From CAWEHU01 sp963808965 (GTDB taxonomy: Bacteria > Pseudomonadota > Alphaproteobacteria > Acetobacterales > Acetobacteraceae): a stretch of DNA of 64,000 bases. Shown piece by piece: positions 52,277-63,343 of the stretch. The position numbers and the translations under genes were made by a program. Numbering within the stretch: position 1 is the first letter of the stretch; the number at the start of each line of letters is the position of its first letter. Below the pieces are notes generated by a model. It made no database searches and was not told where the DNA came from. It saw only the letters and a list, made by a program, of their open reading frames with translations. The DNA is taken from positions 158,427-222,426 of the forward strand of contig CAWEHU010000007.1 of the NCBI GenBank assembly GCA_963808965.1, written 5' to 3'.

Positions 52277-53014
52277 ATGGACATTTTGGAAAACAACATT
52301 ATAGGCAATTTTATTTACTGCCTGGGACACAGCATGGGACAGCACGGCTTGCAGGCGAAACCTGAGCCAATCAGCGTCAACCTACTCCAACAGACGCCAC
52401 TTGATACCAGCTTGGGCGACGTCCTGCTCGCAAAAGCAAGGGTTGTGCGCTTGATCGAGTTCAAGAGGGAAGCAAACAAGGACCGGAAGGAACGCGCGAA
52501 GTACCTGCTCCTCGTGAAAGCGTTGAGTGCCCCCGGAATGGGCTATCTACAAGGCATCTCACGCAAGGTGCATTGGTTCGTTCTGACTAACTACGATCGG
52601 CCTGACCGCACCAGCATAGTGGTCCCCTATATAGAAATGACTTGGCTGAGCGGCAGCCGTGGCCTAGACCAGTTCATACGGGAGATAACTGCTGACATGG
52701 CAGGTCCGGGGATGACCGATGATGAGCTCCGTGGTGCGAAGCGTTACCTCGAAATTCTTGGTCAGTATGCGGGTTCTCCTCAGGGAGCTAAAGGCGGTGC
52801 CGTCGGAGGCCTACTGCTAACCATCAATGCCAAGGGTGAGACGAAGTATATCGTGATCGAGAACGTGCGCGAACTCGCCATGGAACCGCAGGCTGTCATC
52901 GCCAGGCACATGGAGAGGCAGTGTATTATTGAGAAGCAAGTCAGGCAGGAGCAGGAGCGAGAGCAAATGGCGTTGCGTCAAGCTGAGAGTTATGGACCGA
53001 GTTTGGGCATGTAG
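52277..53014 (+). CDS. Hypothetical protein, possible PD-(D/E)XK nuclease-like
   Basis: 245 residues from ATG 52277 (MDILENNIIGNFIYCLGHSM). GC content is clearly lower and codon use differs from neighbours, suggesting transfer. LGDVLLAKARVVRLIEFKREANKDRKERAK places an Asp 13 residues before an E-F-K triplet, the spacing of the PD-(D/E)XK nuclease motifs. A central KVHWFVLTNYDRPDRTSIVVPYIEM could be core strands. The C-terminus is coiled coil (IARHMERQCIIEKQVRQEQE). The nuclease idea is an inference from a minimal motif. It is followed 33 bp later by a mobilisation-like gene. Confidence 0.45.
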   Translation: MDILENNIIGNFIYCLGHSMGQHGLQAKPEPISVNLLQQTPLDTSLGDVLLAKARVVRLIEFKREANKDRKERAKYLLLVKALSAPGMGYLQGISRKVHWFVLTNYDRPDRTSIVVPYIEMTWLSGSRGLDQFIREITADMAGPGMTDDELRGAKRYLEILGQYAGSPQGAKGGAVGGLLLTINAKGETKYIVIENVRELAMEPQAVIARHMERQCIIEKQVRQEQEREQMALRQAESYGPSLGM

Positions 53015-53047
53015 TTTTGAGGCCGGATTATATGTCGCAATCGAGGG

Positions 53048-53607
53048 ATGGGTCTTTTCCCGATCCACGACGCGCTTCAGCATGTAGTTGAAGCCGCTCT
53101 CGCAAACGAAGAGACAATTAGCAAATCCGCAGGCTCACTTCAGCAAACTGCCGAAGCCCTGAAGCAGCAGACAAGCCTGTTGCCAATGCGGTACTGCCCA
53201 AGAGGTAGAGCGAGCCGCATCAAGTGCGGCGAGTGCCGCCGCGCGGAACCTGACAGAAGAGCTCCGCTCGGTGTTGGGCACGGCGGAGAAGGCGCGCATC
53301 AGCTACGAGCAAGCCGTTCAGTTCTCGTTTTGGAGAGTTGCCTTACACACCTTGATATGCAGTCTGGCCGGTGTCGGAGCGATGGTCGCGACAGCATGGT
53401 TCATCATACCTGACGCAAACAAAATGCAGGCGCTCAGGGAGGAGAAGGCGCAGCTGGAAGGGAACATCGCTGCTCTAAATGCGCAAGGAGGTCGTATTCG
53501 CTTCTCTCATTGCGGCGAGCGGCTATGCGTTCGTACAGGACGAAACATCGCGTGCAAACCTCTATGGAGACCCAGGCGAGACCTATCGGATAATCTACGG
53601 TTACTGA
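53048..53607 (+). CDS. Mobilisation-type membrane coiled-coil protein, frameshifted
   Basis: About 186 residues when joined. Helical N-terminus (ALQHVVEAALANEETISKSAG, LQQTAEALKQQTSLL), then after a break near 53185 EVERAASSAASAAARNLTEE. A membrane helix WRVALHTLICSLAGVGAMVATAWFIIP follows, then coiled coil MQALREEKAQLEGNIAALNAQ. The closing motif GGRIRFSHCGERLCVR continues, after a second break near 53537, with DETSRANLYGDPGETYRIIYGY. The closing pattern (glycine, CxxxLCVR, then a YGxxGxYxIxxGY-like end) recalls proteins linked with MobA-type relaxases on small plasmids and integrated elements. No relaxase is present here. Confidence 0.42.
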
Positions 53608-53825
53608 GGGCAGCCCGGCGGGACAGCTGCTGCCAAGTCGGATGGCTGTACAGCTGCAGAAATTCCGACCACAATCAGCGGCGACGGCCACATGAACCGT
53701 CCCCGCTCCAGCGCTTCGCGCACAGCGACATGCCGATCCCGTCATGCCAAAGGACTTCACCAAAATCGCCTCGCGCGCCCCGGAAAACGTAGAGATCACT
53801 GGCGTGCGGAGTATCTATCTGTCGA
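53600..53825 (-). pseudogene. IS66-family TnpB remnant
   Basis: On the minus strand the segment DTPHASDLYVFRGARGDFGE followed by VLWHDGIGMSLCAKR matches the IS66 TnpB core (usually S-G-H-L-F-V-F-R-G-R-R-G-D and W-H-D-G-Q-G). After a one-base break near 53735 it continues LERGRFMWPSP and ISAA, also TnpB-like. The first ~50 residues and the C-terminus are missing, and no TnpA or TnpC is nearby. A decayed insertion-sequence fragment that marks this interval as a former mobile region. Confidence 0.7.
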
Positions 53826-54155
53826 GACTGTAAATCAGCTGGAAAACTCGAAGAACCCGAATCGTTGATTGAAGCGATCAAGTTGATGAGAGTTATTTCA
53901 AAAGCCGGGTGGCGTGGCTAAACACAAGTGACAAAACGAAAGGCTCGGCGTCTCGCTGCCATTGCTAATGGCGCCTGAACTCGACGCCAACTCCCCGACT
54001 TGCGCCGCCGCGCACGCACGTTTGCCCGGACAGGACTGATCTAGTCTCTGTTGCCGTTCTATTTGACAAGAGGCGCGATGCAGGAGCTCGGCCGCGTGGG
54101 TTATTATCGATGCGTGCGGATAGCGCATTCGCCACGTACCGCGACCGCGCACCGG
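53826..54155. other. Intergenic region downstream of the IS66 remnant
   Basis: No credible gene, inverted-repeat end or target-site duplication was recognised. Short minus-strand frames (for example 53898-54152) lack coding character. It separates mobile-element remnants from the DNA-repair genes. Confidence 0.35.
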
Positions 54156-54734
54156 CTAACGCACCTGCTCAACACGTAGACTGCCAGCCGGAAGCGGGCG
54201 GAGCAGCTCTGCCTCGGGCCGTAACGATTCGAGCCAGGCACGCCAATCCGGCCGCTCCAGCACCACCATTTGCCGATCGTGGATGGGCGCGACGTCGGCG
54301 CTCGGCTCCGTCGTCAGCAACGTGAACGCGTCTCCGTCACCGTCGGGCATCGGACGCCACAGGCCGGCGAAGCAGAACCAGTCCTCCCCGGCCTTGGTAA
54401 ATTTCCACTTCGACTTGGGCGACTTCGAGCCGGTGAACTCGAAGAAGTGCGAGGCGGGCACAAGGCAGCGCCCCTTCGGGAAGCGCCGCCCCTCCGAGCG
54501 AAAGTTGATGACCGGCGCACCTTTCGGCCGGGCTGGCGGAAAGCCCCAGCGCAACTGCGCGAACTCAAACCCGTCCTCCACCTGCCGGATCACCGGGGCG
54601 CTGTCGGTGGGCCAAATATCGTCCCGAGGCTCCAGGTTCGGCGCGGCCCTGGGGAACCGGACAGGAATACGGGTCTCGCTGAACGCCGCTAGGTAGGCCG
54701 TGTAAGGTATGTTGTTCCCGTAATCGTTGCACAT
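54156..54734 (-). CDS. SOS response-associated peptidase family protein (SRAP/YedK/HMCES)
   Basis: 192 residues from ATG 54734, which places the catalytic Cys at position 2 (MCNDYGNNIPYTAYLAAFSE) as the family requires; the longer upstream frame is excluded for that reason. Further conserved parts are WPTDSAPVIRQ, LRWGFPPARPKGAPVINFRSEG (RNA/DNA-binding Asn and Arg), RCLVPASHFFEF with the active-site Glu, CFAGLWRP and APIHDRQMVVL with His. SRAP proteins crosslink covalently to abasic sites in single-stranded DNA and shield them. Divergent from the gene at 54863. Confidence 0.92.
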   Translation of the reverse strand: MCNDYGNNIPYTAYLAAFSETRIPVRFPRAAPNLEPRDDIWPTDSAPVIRQVEDGFEFAQLRWGFPPARPKGAPVINFRSEGRRFPKGRCLVPASHFFEFTGSKSPKSKWKFTKAGEDWFCFAGLWRPMPDGDGDAFTLLTTEPSADVAPIHDRQMVVLERPDWRAWLESLRPEAELLRPLPAGSLRVEQVR

Positions 54735-54862
54735 GATCTTTGCTTGAGCGGTTAGCCCATTTCGTGATGTCGCCGGGAGTCTGGCCGCGATCCGGATGAT
54801 AGGCTTCGTGACTGAATTTCTTACCTTGACCCGTTCCGAAAAATTATGCAATTATAGCGTTC

Positions 54863-55580
54863 ATGTCCAGCGCCGCCCTTCAACCCACGACTGACCCGGC
54901 CGAGAGCCTGGCCCGCATCGTTGAAGGGCTGTGCGAAGCGATCGCGGCGCGGTTCGAGAACGATCTGCCCGCTTCACCGATCAAGCGTCTGGCCTGGGCG
55001 CAACTGCGCCATTTGGCCGGTTGGTTCGCGGCGCTGATGGCGGATTTCCGAGCCGGCCTGCTGGCGGCCGCGCCGGCTTCGCGCCGCCCCGCTCCCGCCG
55101 CTCCGGCCTTGTCCCGCACGCCCGCCGTGCCGCCGCACTTTCTGAGGCGCGGCTTGGGCTGTCTACTCCGGCTGATGCCGGGGAGGGTGGCCTTTGGCCG
55201 GGCGGTGCAGAATTGGCTTTTCGGCCCGGAGATTGGCGGCGCTGCTTGCAGCGTTGCCGCAAGCTCGCCGCAGCCTCAGCCTGCTGGGCCGGATATTGGC
55301 GATCCGGCCGGGGCCGGCGCTCTCTGCGCCGCTACGCGGTCATCGGCGTTGCCGGCCGCGAAACCAAATCCCGGCCCCGCCGCTCCTCTGGCCTCCAGCC
55401 CGATCGCCACTCCCGATTCCGGCTACGCCGCCATTCTCGCTTCCGTCCGCGCCGTCGCTCCTGGCCGGAGGCCGCCGATTGCGCCGCCTCAGCCGAGGGC
55501 GGCCGGGGTCTGGTCGGTTTCTACCGCGGCGGCCGTCGCGGCTGCGGACCCGCCGACCAGCTTTCTTCGCGATGGCCTGA
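54863..55580 (+). CDS. Low-complexity hypothetical protein, one frameshift
   Basis: About 238 residues when joined. The N-terminus SLARIVEGLCEAIAARFEND ... LAWAQLRHLAGWFAALMADF is helical, followed by Ala/Pro/Arg-rich sequence and a conserved block FLRRGLGCLLRLMPGRVAFG. An extra base near 55240 breaks the frame; corrected, it continues LLAALPQARRSLSLLGRILA and a Pro/Arg-rich tail to 55580. I associate this Pro/Arg-rich family with Acetobacteraceae genomes, where it is often present in several copies; function is unknown. The frame after the break is composition-biased, so the exact end is uncertain. Confidence 0.5.
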
Positions 55581-55740
55581 GCGCGACCGCGAACGCACGC
55601 CTATAACGTTCCGGTAACGTAATTGGCGCGGCGCGTGACCACCGAGGGTCGGCGCCTTCCAGCGCTCGAGCCAAGTCGACAGGGGTTCGACGCGGATGAT
55701 CGTGCGTTTCATCGCTATGCTCGTTCGTGACCGTCGATGT

Positions 55741-56250
55741 TCAACGCCGTTGAGATGGTTGCTGCGCGAATTTTTCCTTCTCGACTCCGAGCAGGTGCTG
55801 CTTCACCGCGAGGCCACCGGCGAACCCGGTCAGTTCACCGCTTGACCCGATGACGCGATGGCACGGTGCGATGATCGAGATCGGGTTTTTGCCGTTTGCC
55901 GCCCCGACCGCGCGGGACGCGGTCGGCTCGCCGATCTGGCGCGCGATTTCGCCGTAGCTGCGAGTCTCGCCGAACGGGATGGTGAGCAGCGCCGCCCACA
56001 CGCGCTTCTGGAACTCGGTCCCCTTGAAATCGAGTGGGACAGTGAACGCCTTCAGCTTACCGGCGAAATACGCGCTCAGCTGCCGCTCGGCCTCGACGAG
56101 AAAGGGATTGGCCGCATCTTCGACCAGCGGGCTCAGGCGTACCCGGCGAGGGTTGTCATCCTGCCATAGGATCGCCGCCAAGCCCTTCTCGCTGGCAACG
56201 AGCTTCAATTTCCCGACCGGGGAATCGATCGTCTTGTAAGCATAGGTCAC
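55741..56250 (-). CDS. ogt: Methylated-DNA--protein-cysteine methyltransferase
   Basis: 169 residues. It begins MTYAYKTIDSPVGKLKLVAS, then the DNA-binding wing GTEFQKRVWAALLTIPFGETRSYGEIARQIGEPTASRAVGAANGKNPISII and the acceptor motif PCHRVIGSSGELTGFAGGL. The active Cys is in PCHRV. It removes methyl groups from O6-methylguanine by irreversible transfer to itself. It is the last gene of the alkylation-repair run ada, 2OG oxygenase, alkB, ogt, 32 bp after alkB. Confidence 0.95.
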   Translation of the reverse strand: MTYAYKTIDSPVGKLKLVASEKGLAAILWQDDNPRRVRLSPLVEDAANPFLVEAERQLSAYFAGKLKAFTVPLDFKGTEFQKRVWAALLTIPFGETRSYGEIARQIGEPTASRAVGAANGKNPISIIAPCHRVIGSSGELTGFAGGLAVKQHLLGVEKEKFAQQPSQRR

Positions 56251-56282
56251 GTCCCTTCTCCTTCATTCTCGGCCCGCGTGTT

Positions 56283-56945
56283 TCACAAGGCCCGGCGAAA
56301 GGTGAGATTGATGCGCTGGCGCCCGAGCAGGGGATGCTCGCCGTCGGCCAGCGGCATCACGCCGTGGAAAGCGAGCCGCGCCGGGCCGCCCCAGACGACG
56401 ACGTCGCCATGGACCAGCGGCACGCGCCGCGGCCGGTCGGAACGCTTCAGCCCGCCGAATAGGAACGTCGCCGGGAGGCCGAGCGACACCGACACGATCG
56501 GCGCGCCAAAATCGCGCTCGTTCCGATCCTGGTGCAACGAGAGGCGTGCGCCCGGTTCGTAACGATTGATGAGGCACGCATCGGCCACGAAGCCGTCGAA
56601 CCCTGCCGCCGACGCGGCGCGCGTGGCGAGATCGGCGAACACGGCCGGCATCTCCGGCCAGCGCAAGCCGGTTTCCGGATCGACCGGATCGTAGCGATAG
56701 CCGCTGCGGTCCGTGACCCACCCCGCCGCGCCGCAATTGGTCATCGCGACCGACATCCGATAGCCGCCCGGCGTCACCATGTGACGGAACGGAGCTGCGG
56801 CGATCACGTCGGCAAGTGCAGCGAGCAACGGAGCCTCGACGGACCGGGCGAACCCGCCGAGCAGCATCGCGCCGTCAGCCAGAGCCAGATCGCGCGACAC
56901 TGGCTCGAACAGGTCTGCCTTCATCGCGACCGGGTCAGGCGGCAT
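56283..56945 (-). CDS. alkB: DNA oxidative demethylase AlkB
   Basis: 220 residues (or 213 if the ATG at 56924 is used). AlkB-type 2-oxoglutarate/Fe(II) dioxygenase: GYRMSVAMTNCGAAGWVTDRSGYRY, then LINRYEPGARLSLHQDRNERDF with metal His and Asp. LAFHGVMPL carries the distal His and RINLTFRR the 2-oxoglutarate-binding Arg residues. It removes methyl groups from 1-methyladenine and 3-methylcytosine. Its start overlaps the end of the preceding 2OG oxygenase gene by 11 bp. Confidence 0.95.
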   Translation of the reverse strand: MPPDPVAMKADLFEPVSRDLALADGAMLLGGFARSVEAPLLAALADVIAAAPFRHMVTPGGYRMSVAMTNCGAAGWVTDRSGYRYDPVDPETGLRWPEMPAVFADLATRAASAAGFDGFVADACLINRYEPGARLSLHQDRNERDFGAPIVSVSLGLPATFLFGGLKRSDRPRRVPLVHGDVVVWGGPARLAFHGVMPLADGEHPLLGRQRINLTFRRAL

Positions 56946-57678
56946 CGTGGAAAATGATACCGACCGTGTGCCGATGGCCCGAGCGCAGCGTGCTCACGCC
57001 GTGGCGCATGACCGTGCGATAAAAACCGCGCGTCCCCTGCACCGGGCGCTGGTTGACCGCGAACACCACGGCATCACCCCGGCGTAAGGGCACAACAGAA
57101 GGCCGCGACTGCATGCGCGGGCGCTGCTCAGTCAGCACGAACTCGCCCCCGGTAAAGTCCACGCCCGGCTCGGAGAGCAGGATCGCCACTTGGAGGGGAA
57201 ATACGTGCTCGCCATAGAGGTCCTGGTGGAGGCAGTTGTAATCGCCCGCGCCGTATTGCAGCAGCAGCGGCGTCGGCCGCGTCTGGCCGGCTCTGTGGCA
57301 GCGCTCGAGGAAGGCGGCGTGCGCGCCGGGATAGCGCACGCCGATCCCCATCGCTTCGTTCCAGCGATTGGCGACCGGCGCGAGGTGCGGATAAAGCGCA
57401 TCGCGCATCGCGGCCACGAGATCAGGCAGCGGGTAGGCGAAGTATTTGTACTCGCCCCGGCCGAAACCATGACGAGCCATCACCACCCGGCTGCGGAAGC
57501 GGCCGCCGCCTTCGTAGAGGCCTGCGATCGCCTCGCACTCCTCGGGCTCCAAGAGCCGGGGGAAAACCGCCCAACCCTGGGCATCGAGCTCGGCGGCGAC
57601 GCGCGCCCAATCGATCGCCGCGACCCTCGCGTCAACGCTGTCGTCCGGAGCCGTCCGGATCGCGGTCGTGGTGCTCAT
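56935..57678 (-). CDS. 2OG-Fe(II) oxygenase of the alkylation-response operon
   Basis: 247 residues from ATG 57678 (MSTTTAIRTAPDDSVDARVA). A double-stranded beta-helix oxygenase: NCLHQDLYGEHVFPLQVAILLSEP contains the metal-binding His151 and Asp153. TVMRHGVSTLRSGHRHTVGIIFHD holds the distal His and the Arg/Thr that would bind 2-oxoglutarate. It is distinct from AlkB in length and sequence. Its ATG overlaps the ada stop (ATGA) and its end overlaps alkB, so it is translated within the adaptive-response operon. Homologues annotated only as 2OG-Fe(II) oxygenases occur beside ada in other proteobacteria; substrate not known to me. Confidence 0.88.
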   Translation of the reverse strand: MSTTTAIRTAPDDSVDARVAAIDWARVAAELDAQGWAVFPRLLEPEECEAIAGLYEGGGRFRSRVVMARHGFGRGEYKYFAYPLPDLVAAMRDALYPHLAPVANRWNEAMGIGVRYPGAHAAFLERCHRAGQTRPTPLLLQYGAGDYNCLHQDLYGEHVFPLQVAILLSEPGVDFTGGEFVLTEQRPRMQSRPSVVPLRRGDAVVFAVNQRPVQGTRGFYRTVMRHGVSTLRSGHRHTVGIIFHDAA

Positions 57679-58760
57679 GCCGCCCCTCTCTCGCGGGCGA
57701 GGAGGGCGCGTTTGCGCTCGACGCCCCAGCGATAGCCTGACAATGCGCCGTCGCTCTTCACCACCCGATGGCAGGGGATCGCCACCGCGAGCGGGTTCGC
57801 CGCGCAGGCGGCCGCCACCGCCCGCACCGCCCTTGGTTCGCCGATCCGCTTGGCGATTTCGGTGTAGCTCGCCGTGGCGCCCGCGGGCAGCTCGCGGAGC
57901 GCCTGCCACACGCGCTGCTGGAAGGCGGTGCCGCGAACATCGAGCGGCAGGTCGAGGCCGAGACCGGGCGCCTCGACGAAGCCGACCACCTTGGCGACCA
58001 GGGCCTCGAACGCCGCGTCGCCGCCGATCAGCTCGGCCCTTGGAAAGCGGTCTTGCAGATCGCGCACGAGAGCATCCGGGTCGTCTCCGAGCATGATGGC
58101 GCAGACGCCCTTGGCGCTCTTGGCGACCAGGATCGAGCCGAGCGAGCATTCGCCCACGGCGAACTGGATCTGCGTGTTCGCGCCGCCCGCACGAAAGTCA
58201 CGCGGGGTCATGCCGAGCATCGCGTCCGCCTTCTCGTAGAAGCGGCTATTGGAGTTGAAGCCGGCGTCGTAGATCGCTTCGGTCACCGTATCGCTCCTCT
58301 TGAGTTGGTCCCGGACGCGCTGGGTCCGGTGCGCGGTGGCGTAGCCCCTAGGCGTAAGCCCGGTGATCGCCTTGAAGACGCGATGGAAGTGGTAGGGGCT
58401 GAGGCCTGCCGCTGTGGCGAGTTCCGCGAGGTCCGGTATCGTGTCCGCGCCTTCGATCATCCGGCACGCGGCCGCCACCTTGGCGGCGTGCTGTTCCTCA
58501 AGCGATAACTGATCGGGCTTGCAACGCTTGCACGCGCGAAACCCCGCTCGCTCTGCGTCATCGCATGTCAGGTGGAATCGCACGTTCTTTGGGTTGGCGA
58601 GGCGCGCGGCGCAGGACGGACGGCAGTACACCCCGGTCGTCTCCACCGAGTAGTAGAATGTGCCATCCGCCGAGCGATCGCGCGTCACCACCGAGGTCCA
58701 GCGCGGGTCCAACTCCGTCTGACGCGCAGCGGCGACGCGTTCTTTCACCATCCCGTCCAT
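57675..58760 (-). CDS. ada: Bifunctional transcriptional activator / DNA repair protein Ada
   Basis: 361 residues from ATG 58760, which has AGGAGG 5 bp upstream. The N-terminal Ada domain has four zinc cysteines (VYCRPSCAARLANPKNVRFH and FRACKRCKPDQ); the methyl-phosphotriester acceptor is the first. An AraC-type DNA-binding domain follows (LAELATAAGLSPYHFHRVFKAITGLTPRGY, TEAIYDAGFNSNSRFYEKADAMLGMTPRDFR). The C-terminal methyltransferase has GTAFQQRVWQALRELPAGATASYTEIAKRIG and AIPCHRVVKSDGALSGYRWG. Methylation of the N-terminal Cys turns Ada into an activator of its own operon, here including the 2OG oxygenase, alkB and ogt. Confidence 0.96.
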   Translation of the reverse strand: MDGMVKERVAAARQTELDPRWTSVVTRDRSADGTFYYSVETTGVYCRPSCAARLANPKNVRFHLTCDDAERAGFRACKRCKPDQLSLEEQHAAKVAAACRMIEGADTIPDLAELATAAGLSPYHFHRVFKAITGLTPRGYATAHRTQRVRDQLKRSDTVTEAIYDAGFNSNSRFYEKADAMLGMTPRDFRAGGANTQIQFAVGECSLGSILVAKSAKGVCAIMLGDDPDALVRDLQDRFPRAELIGGDAAFEALVAKVVGFVEAPGLGLDLPLDVRGTAFQQRVWQALRELPAGATASYTEIAKRIGEPRAVRAVAAACAANPLAVAIPCHRVVKSDGALSGYRWGVERKRALLARERGAA

Positions 58761-59149
58761 GACCGCCTCCTCTGTGGGCATTCTCGTCATGGACGCAATG
58801 TGAGGCGCGGAGGCGCCCTGCGCACTCCGGCCCTTGCTCTCAAATCGAGTTTCCCGATCCCTGACCGGATCGGCGGCAGCCCTTACGGGGGCGGCAATCC
58901 TATGGCTTATGCCCCGAACTGCCCGTCGCGTTCGGCGCGGGTCCCGCTTCCGTCCCCGGAGCGCTTGGCCGCCCCGGCTGCCCCGGGCCGCCCTGGCCCC
59001 CCTTTTCGCTCTCGATCGCCGGGCCGCCCTTGTTTCCCAGCACTTCCATCTGGTGCGGGGTGGCTGGAACCGTGATCCGGCGCCGGCGTTGCCGCAACCC
59101 CGCGGAGCAGGGCGGCGTTCCCCACGTGCATCAGCAAAGGGAGGTCAGT
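58761..59149. other. Intergenic region upstream of ada, no gene seen
   Basis: Contains the ada ribosome-binding site and presumably its promoter and Ada box, but no sequence was close enough to AAAGCGCA-type boxes to call. Plus-strand frames here are Pro/Arg-rich shadows. Nothing else recognised. Confidence 0.35.
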
Positions 59150-59326
59150 ATGAGCGACAAGAGCAAGGGCGGGGGCAAGGACAGCGTGCTGGGGGACAAG
59201 GAGAAATTCGGCGCCACCGACGCTGACGAGAAACTGAAGCACATGGGCGAGGGCACTGAAGCCGGGAAGGACGCTGGGGCGGGCAAGTCCAGCAGCGAGA
59301 ACAAACAGGGCGGGGCGAAGAAGTAA
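59150..59326 (+). CDS. Small hydrophilic lysine/glycine-rich protein
   Basis: 58 residues from ATG 59150, with AAGGGAGG 6 bp upstream. MSDKSKGGGKDSVLGDKEKF, then LKHMGEGTEAGKDAGAGKSS and a lysine-rich end. Intrinsically disordered composition (Gly, Lys, Glu, Asp, Ser), with no Cys, Trp or hydrophobic core, like some stress-associated hydrophilin-type proteins. No family recognised. The strong ribosome-binding site supports it being real. Confidence 0.58.
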   Translation: MSDKSKGGGKDSVLGDKEKFGATDADEKLKHMGEGTEAGKDAGAGKSSSENKQGGAKK

Positions 59327-59439
59327 TCATTGGTGGAGGGTTGCGCCGGGCAAGTGGTTGAGAGGTCCCGGCGCGAGTCCCATATCATCGGAGCATGCCT
59401 CTTCTGTCCCAAGCTCAAACCCGAAAAGGATCAAGCGCC

Positions 59440-59850
59440 ATGCGTGGGACACTACTCGGCGCCGGCGCGTTGCTTGCGCTTTGCTTGGCCGCGCCCGCCT
59501 TCGCGCAGGCGCCCGCGCCTCAGCCCGGACCTGCGCCGACCCAACCCCCGCCTCCGTCCGTCACGCCGCCGCCCGGCGTCGGCCCGGGATCACCGCCTGC
59601 CGCGCAGGCTCCTGGGCCTGAGGCGGAGCATCGCGGCCCATCCGCTCTCCACCCCTGGGCGATGATGCACGAAGAGCACCATCACGAGGACCACACCCCC
59701 AAAGGCGCCTTCTTCCGCTTCCGCCGCGGCGACGCCGACATCACGATCAGATGCGCCGACAGCGAATCCACGCGCGTTTGCGTGGAAGCCGCCTTGATTC
59801 TCCTCGACAAGGTGCGGTCTGAACCCGCCGGAGCGCAGCCGGGTCGCTGA
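59440..59850 (+). CDS. Secreted proline-rich hypothetical protein
   Basis: 136 residues from ATG 59440, preceded by a purine-rich site. Signal peptide MRGTLLGAGALLALCLAAPA (cleavage after FAQA), then a Pro/Ala/Gly-rich linker (PAPQPGPAPTQPPPPSVTPP). A His-rich stretch MMHEEHHHEDHTPKG could bind metal, and a conserved-looking end KGAFFRFRRGDADITIRCADSESTRVCVEAALILLDKV holds two Cys. Probably periplasmic. Similar proteins are known in related bacteria without assigned function. Confidence 0.65.
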   Translation: MRGTLLGAGALLALCLAAPAFAQAPAPQPGPAPTQPPPPSVTPPPGVGPGSPPAAQAPGPEAEHRGPSALHPWAMMHEEHHHEDHTPKGAFFRFRRGDADITIRCADSESTRVCVEAALILLDKVRSEPAGAQPGR

Positions 59851-59962
59851 GGTATGCGCCTCCGGTGAACTATGCTAAGCGAGACCGAGCGTGCGGCTTG
59901 CAGCCGCGCGCCGTTCGGCGCGTCTCGCGCGGTCTGACCGGACTTATGGCTGAGAGAAAATC

Positions 59963-62780
<2,818 letters not shown>

Positions 62781-62788
<8 letters not shown>

Positions 62789-63296
62789 GGAAGCCGGCGC
62801 GATGCGAGTGGCGCTCTATCCGGGCACCTTCGATCCGGTCACCAACGGTCATCTCGACGTGATCGCACGGGCCGCGCGCTTGGTAGACAAGCTGGTCGTC
62901 GGAGTGGCGATCAACACCGGTAAGGGCCCGCTGTTCTCGATCGAGGAGCGAGTCGAACTGGTCACGGCCGAGATCGCCGCGATCGCAAGGCGGAATGGCA
63001 CGATCATCGAGGTGATGCCGTTCAATAGGTTGCTGATGCACTTCGCCCGGCAGGTCGGCGCTCGCATGATCGTGCGCGGCCTGCGCGCCGTCGCCGATTT
63101 CGATTACGAATTCCAGATGGCGGGCATGAACTATCGAATGGACCCGGGGATCGAAACGGTGTTCCTGATGGCGAGCGAACGGCACCAGTTCATCGCCTCG
63201 AAACTGGTCAAGGAGGTGGCGCTGCTTGGCGGCGACATCTCGTCCTTCGTTCCGCCGCTCACGCTCGAACGTGTCATGCAACGTATCCGCGCCTGA
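62781..63296 (+). CDS. coaD: Phosphopantetheine adenylyltransferase
   Basis: 171 residues from ATG 62781, with GGAGG about 8 bp upstream; ATG 62802 would drop seven residues before MRVALYPGTFDPVTNGHLDV. Nucleotidyltransferase motif TNGHLD (T/HxGH), then AINTGKGPLFSIEERVELV, IVRGLRAVADFDYEFQMAGMN and ERHQFIASKLVKEVALLGGDISSFVPP with the second signature. It makes dephospho-CoA from phosphopantetheine and ATP. It overlaps gyrA, an arrangement also seen in other alphaproteobacteria. Confidence 0.96.
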
Positions 63297-63343
63297 CCGT
63301 TCAAGGCTCCGGCACCCGCACCACTCTGCCGACTGGAGAGCAA

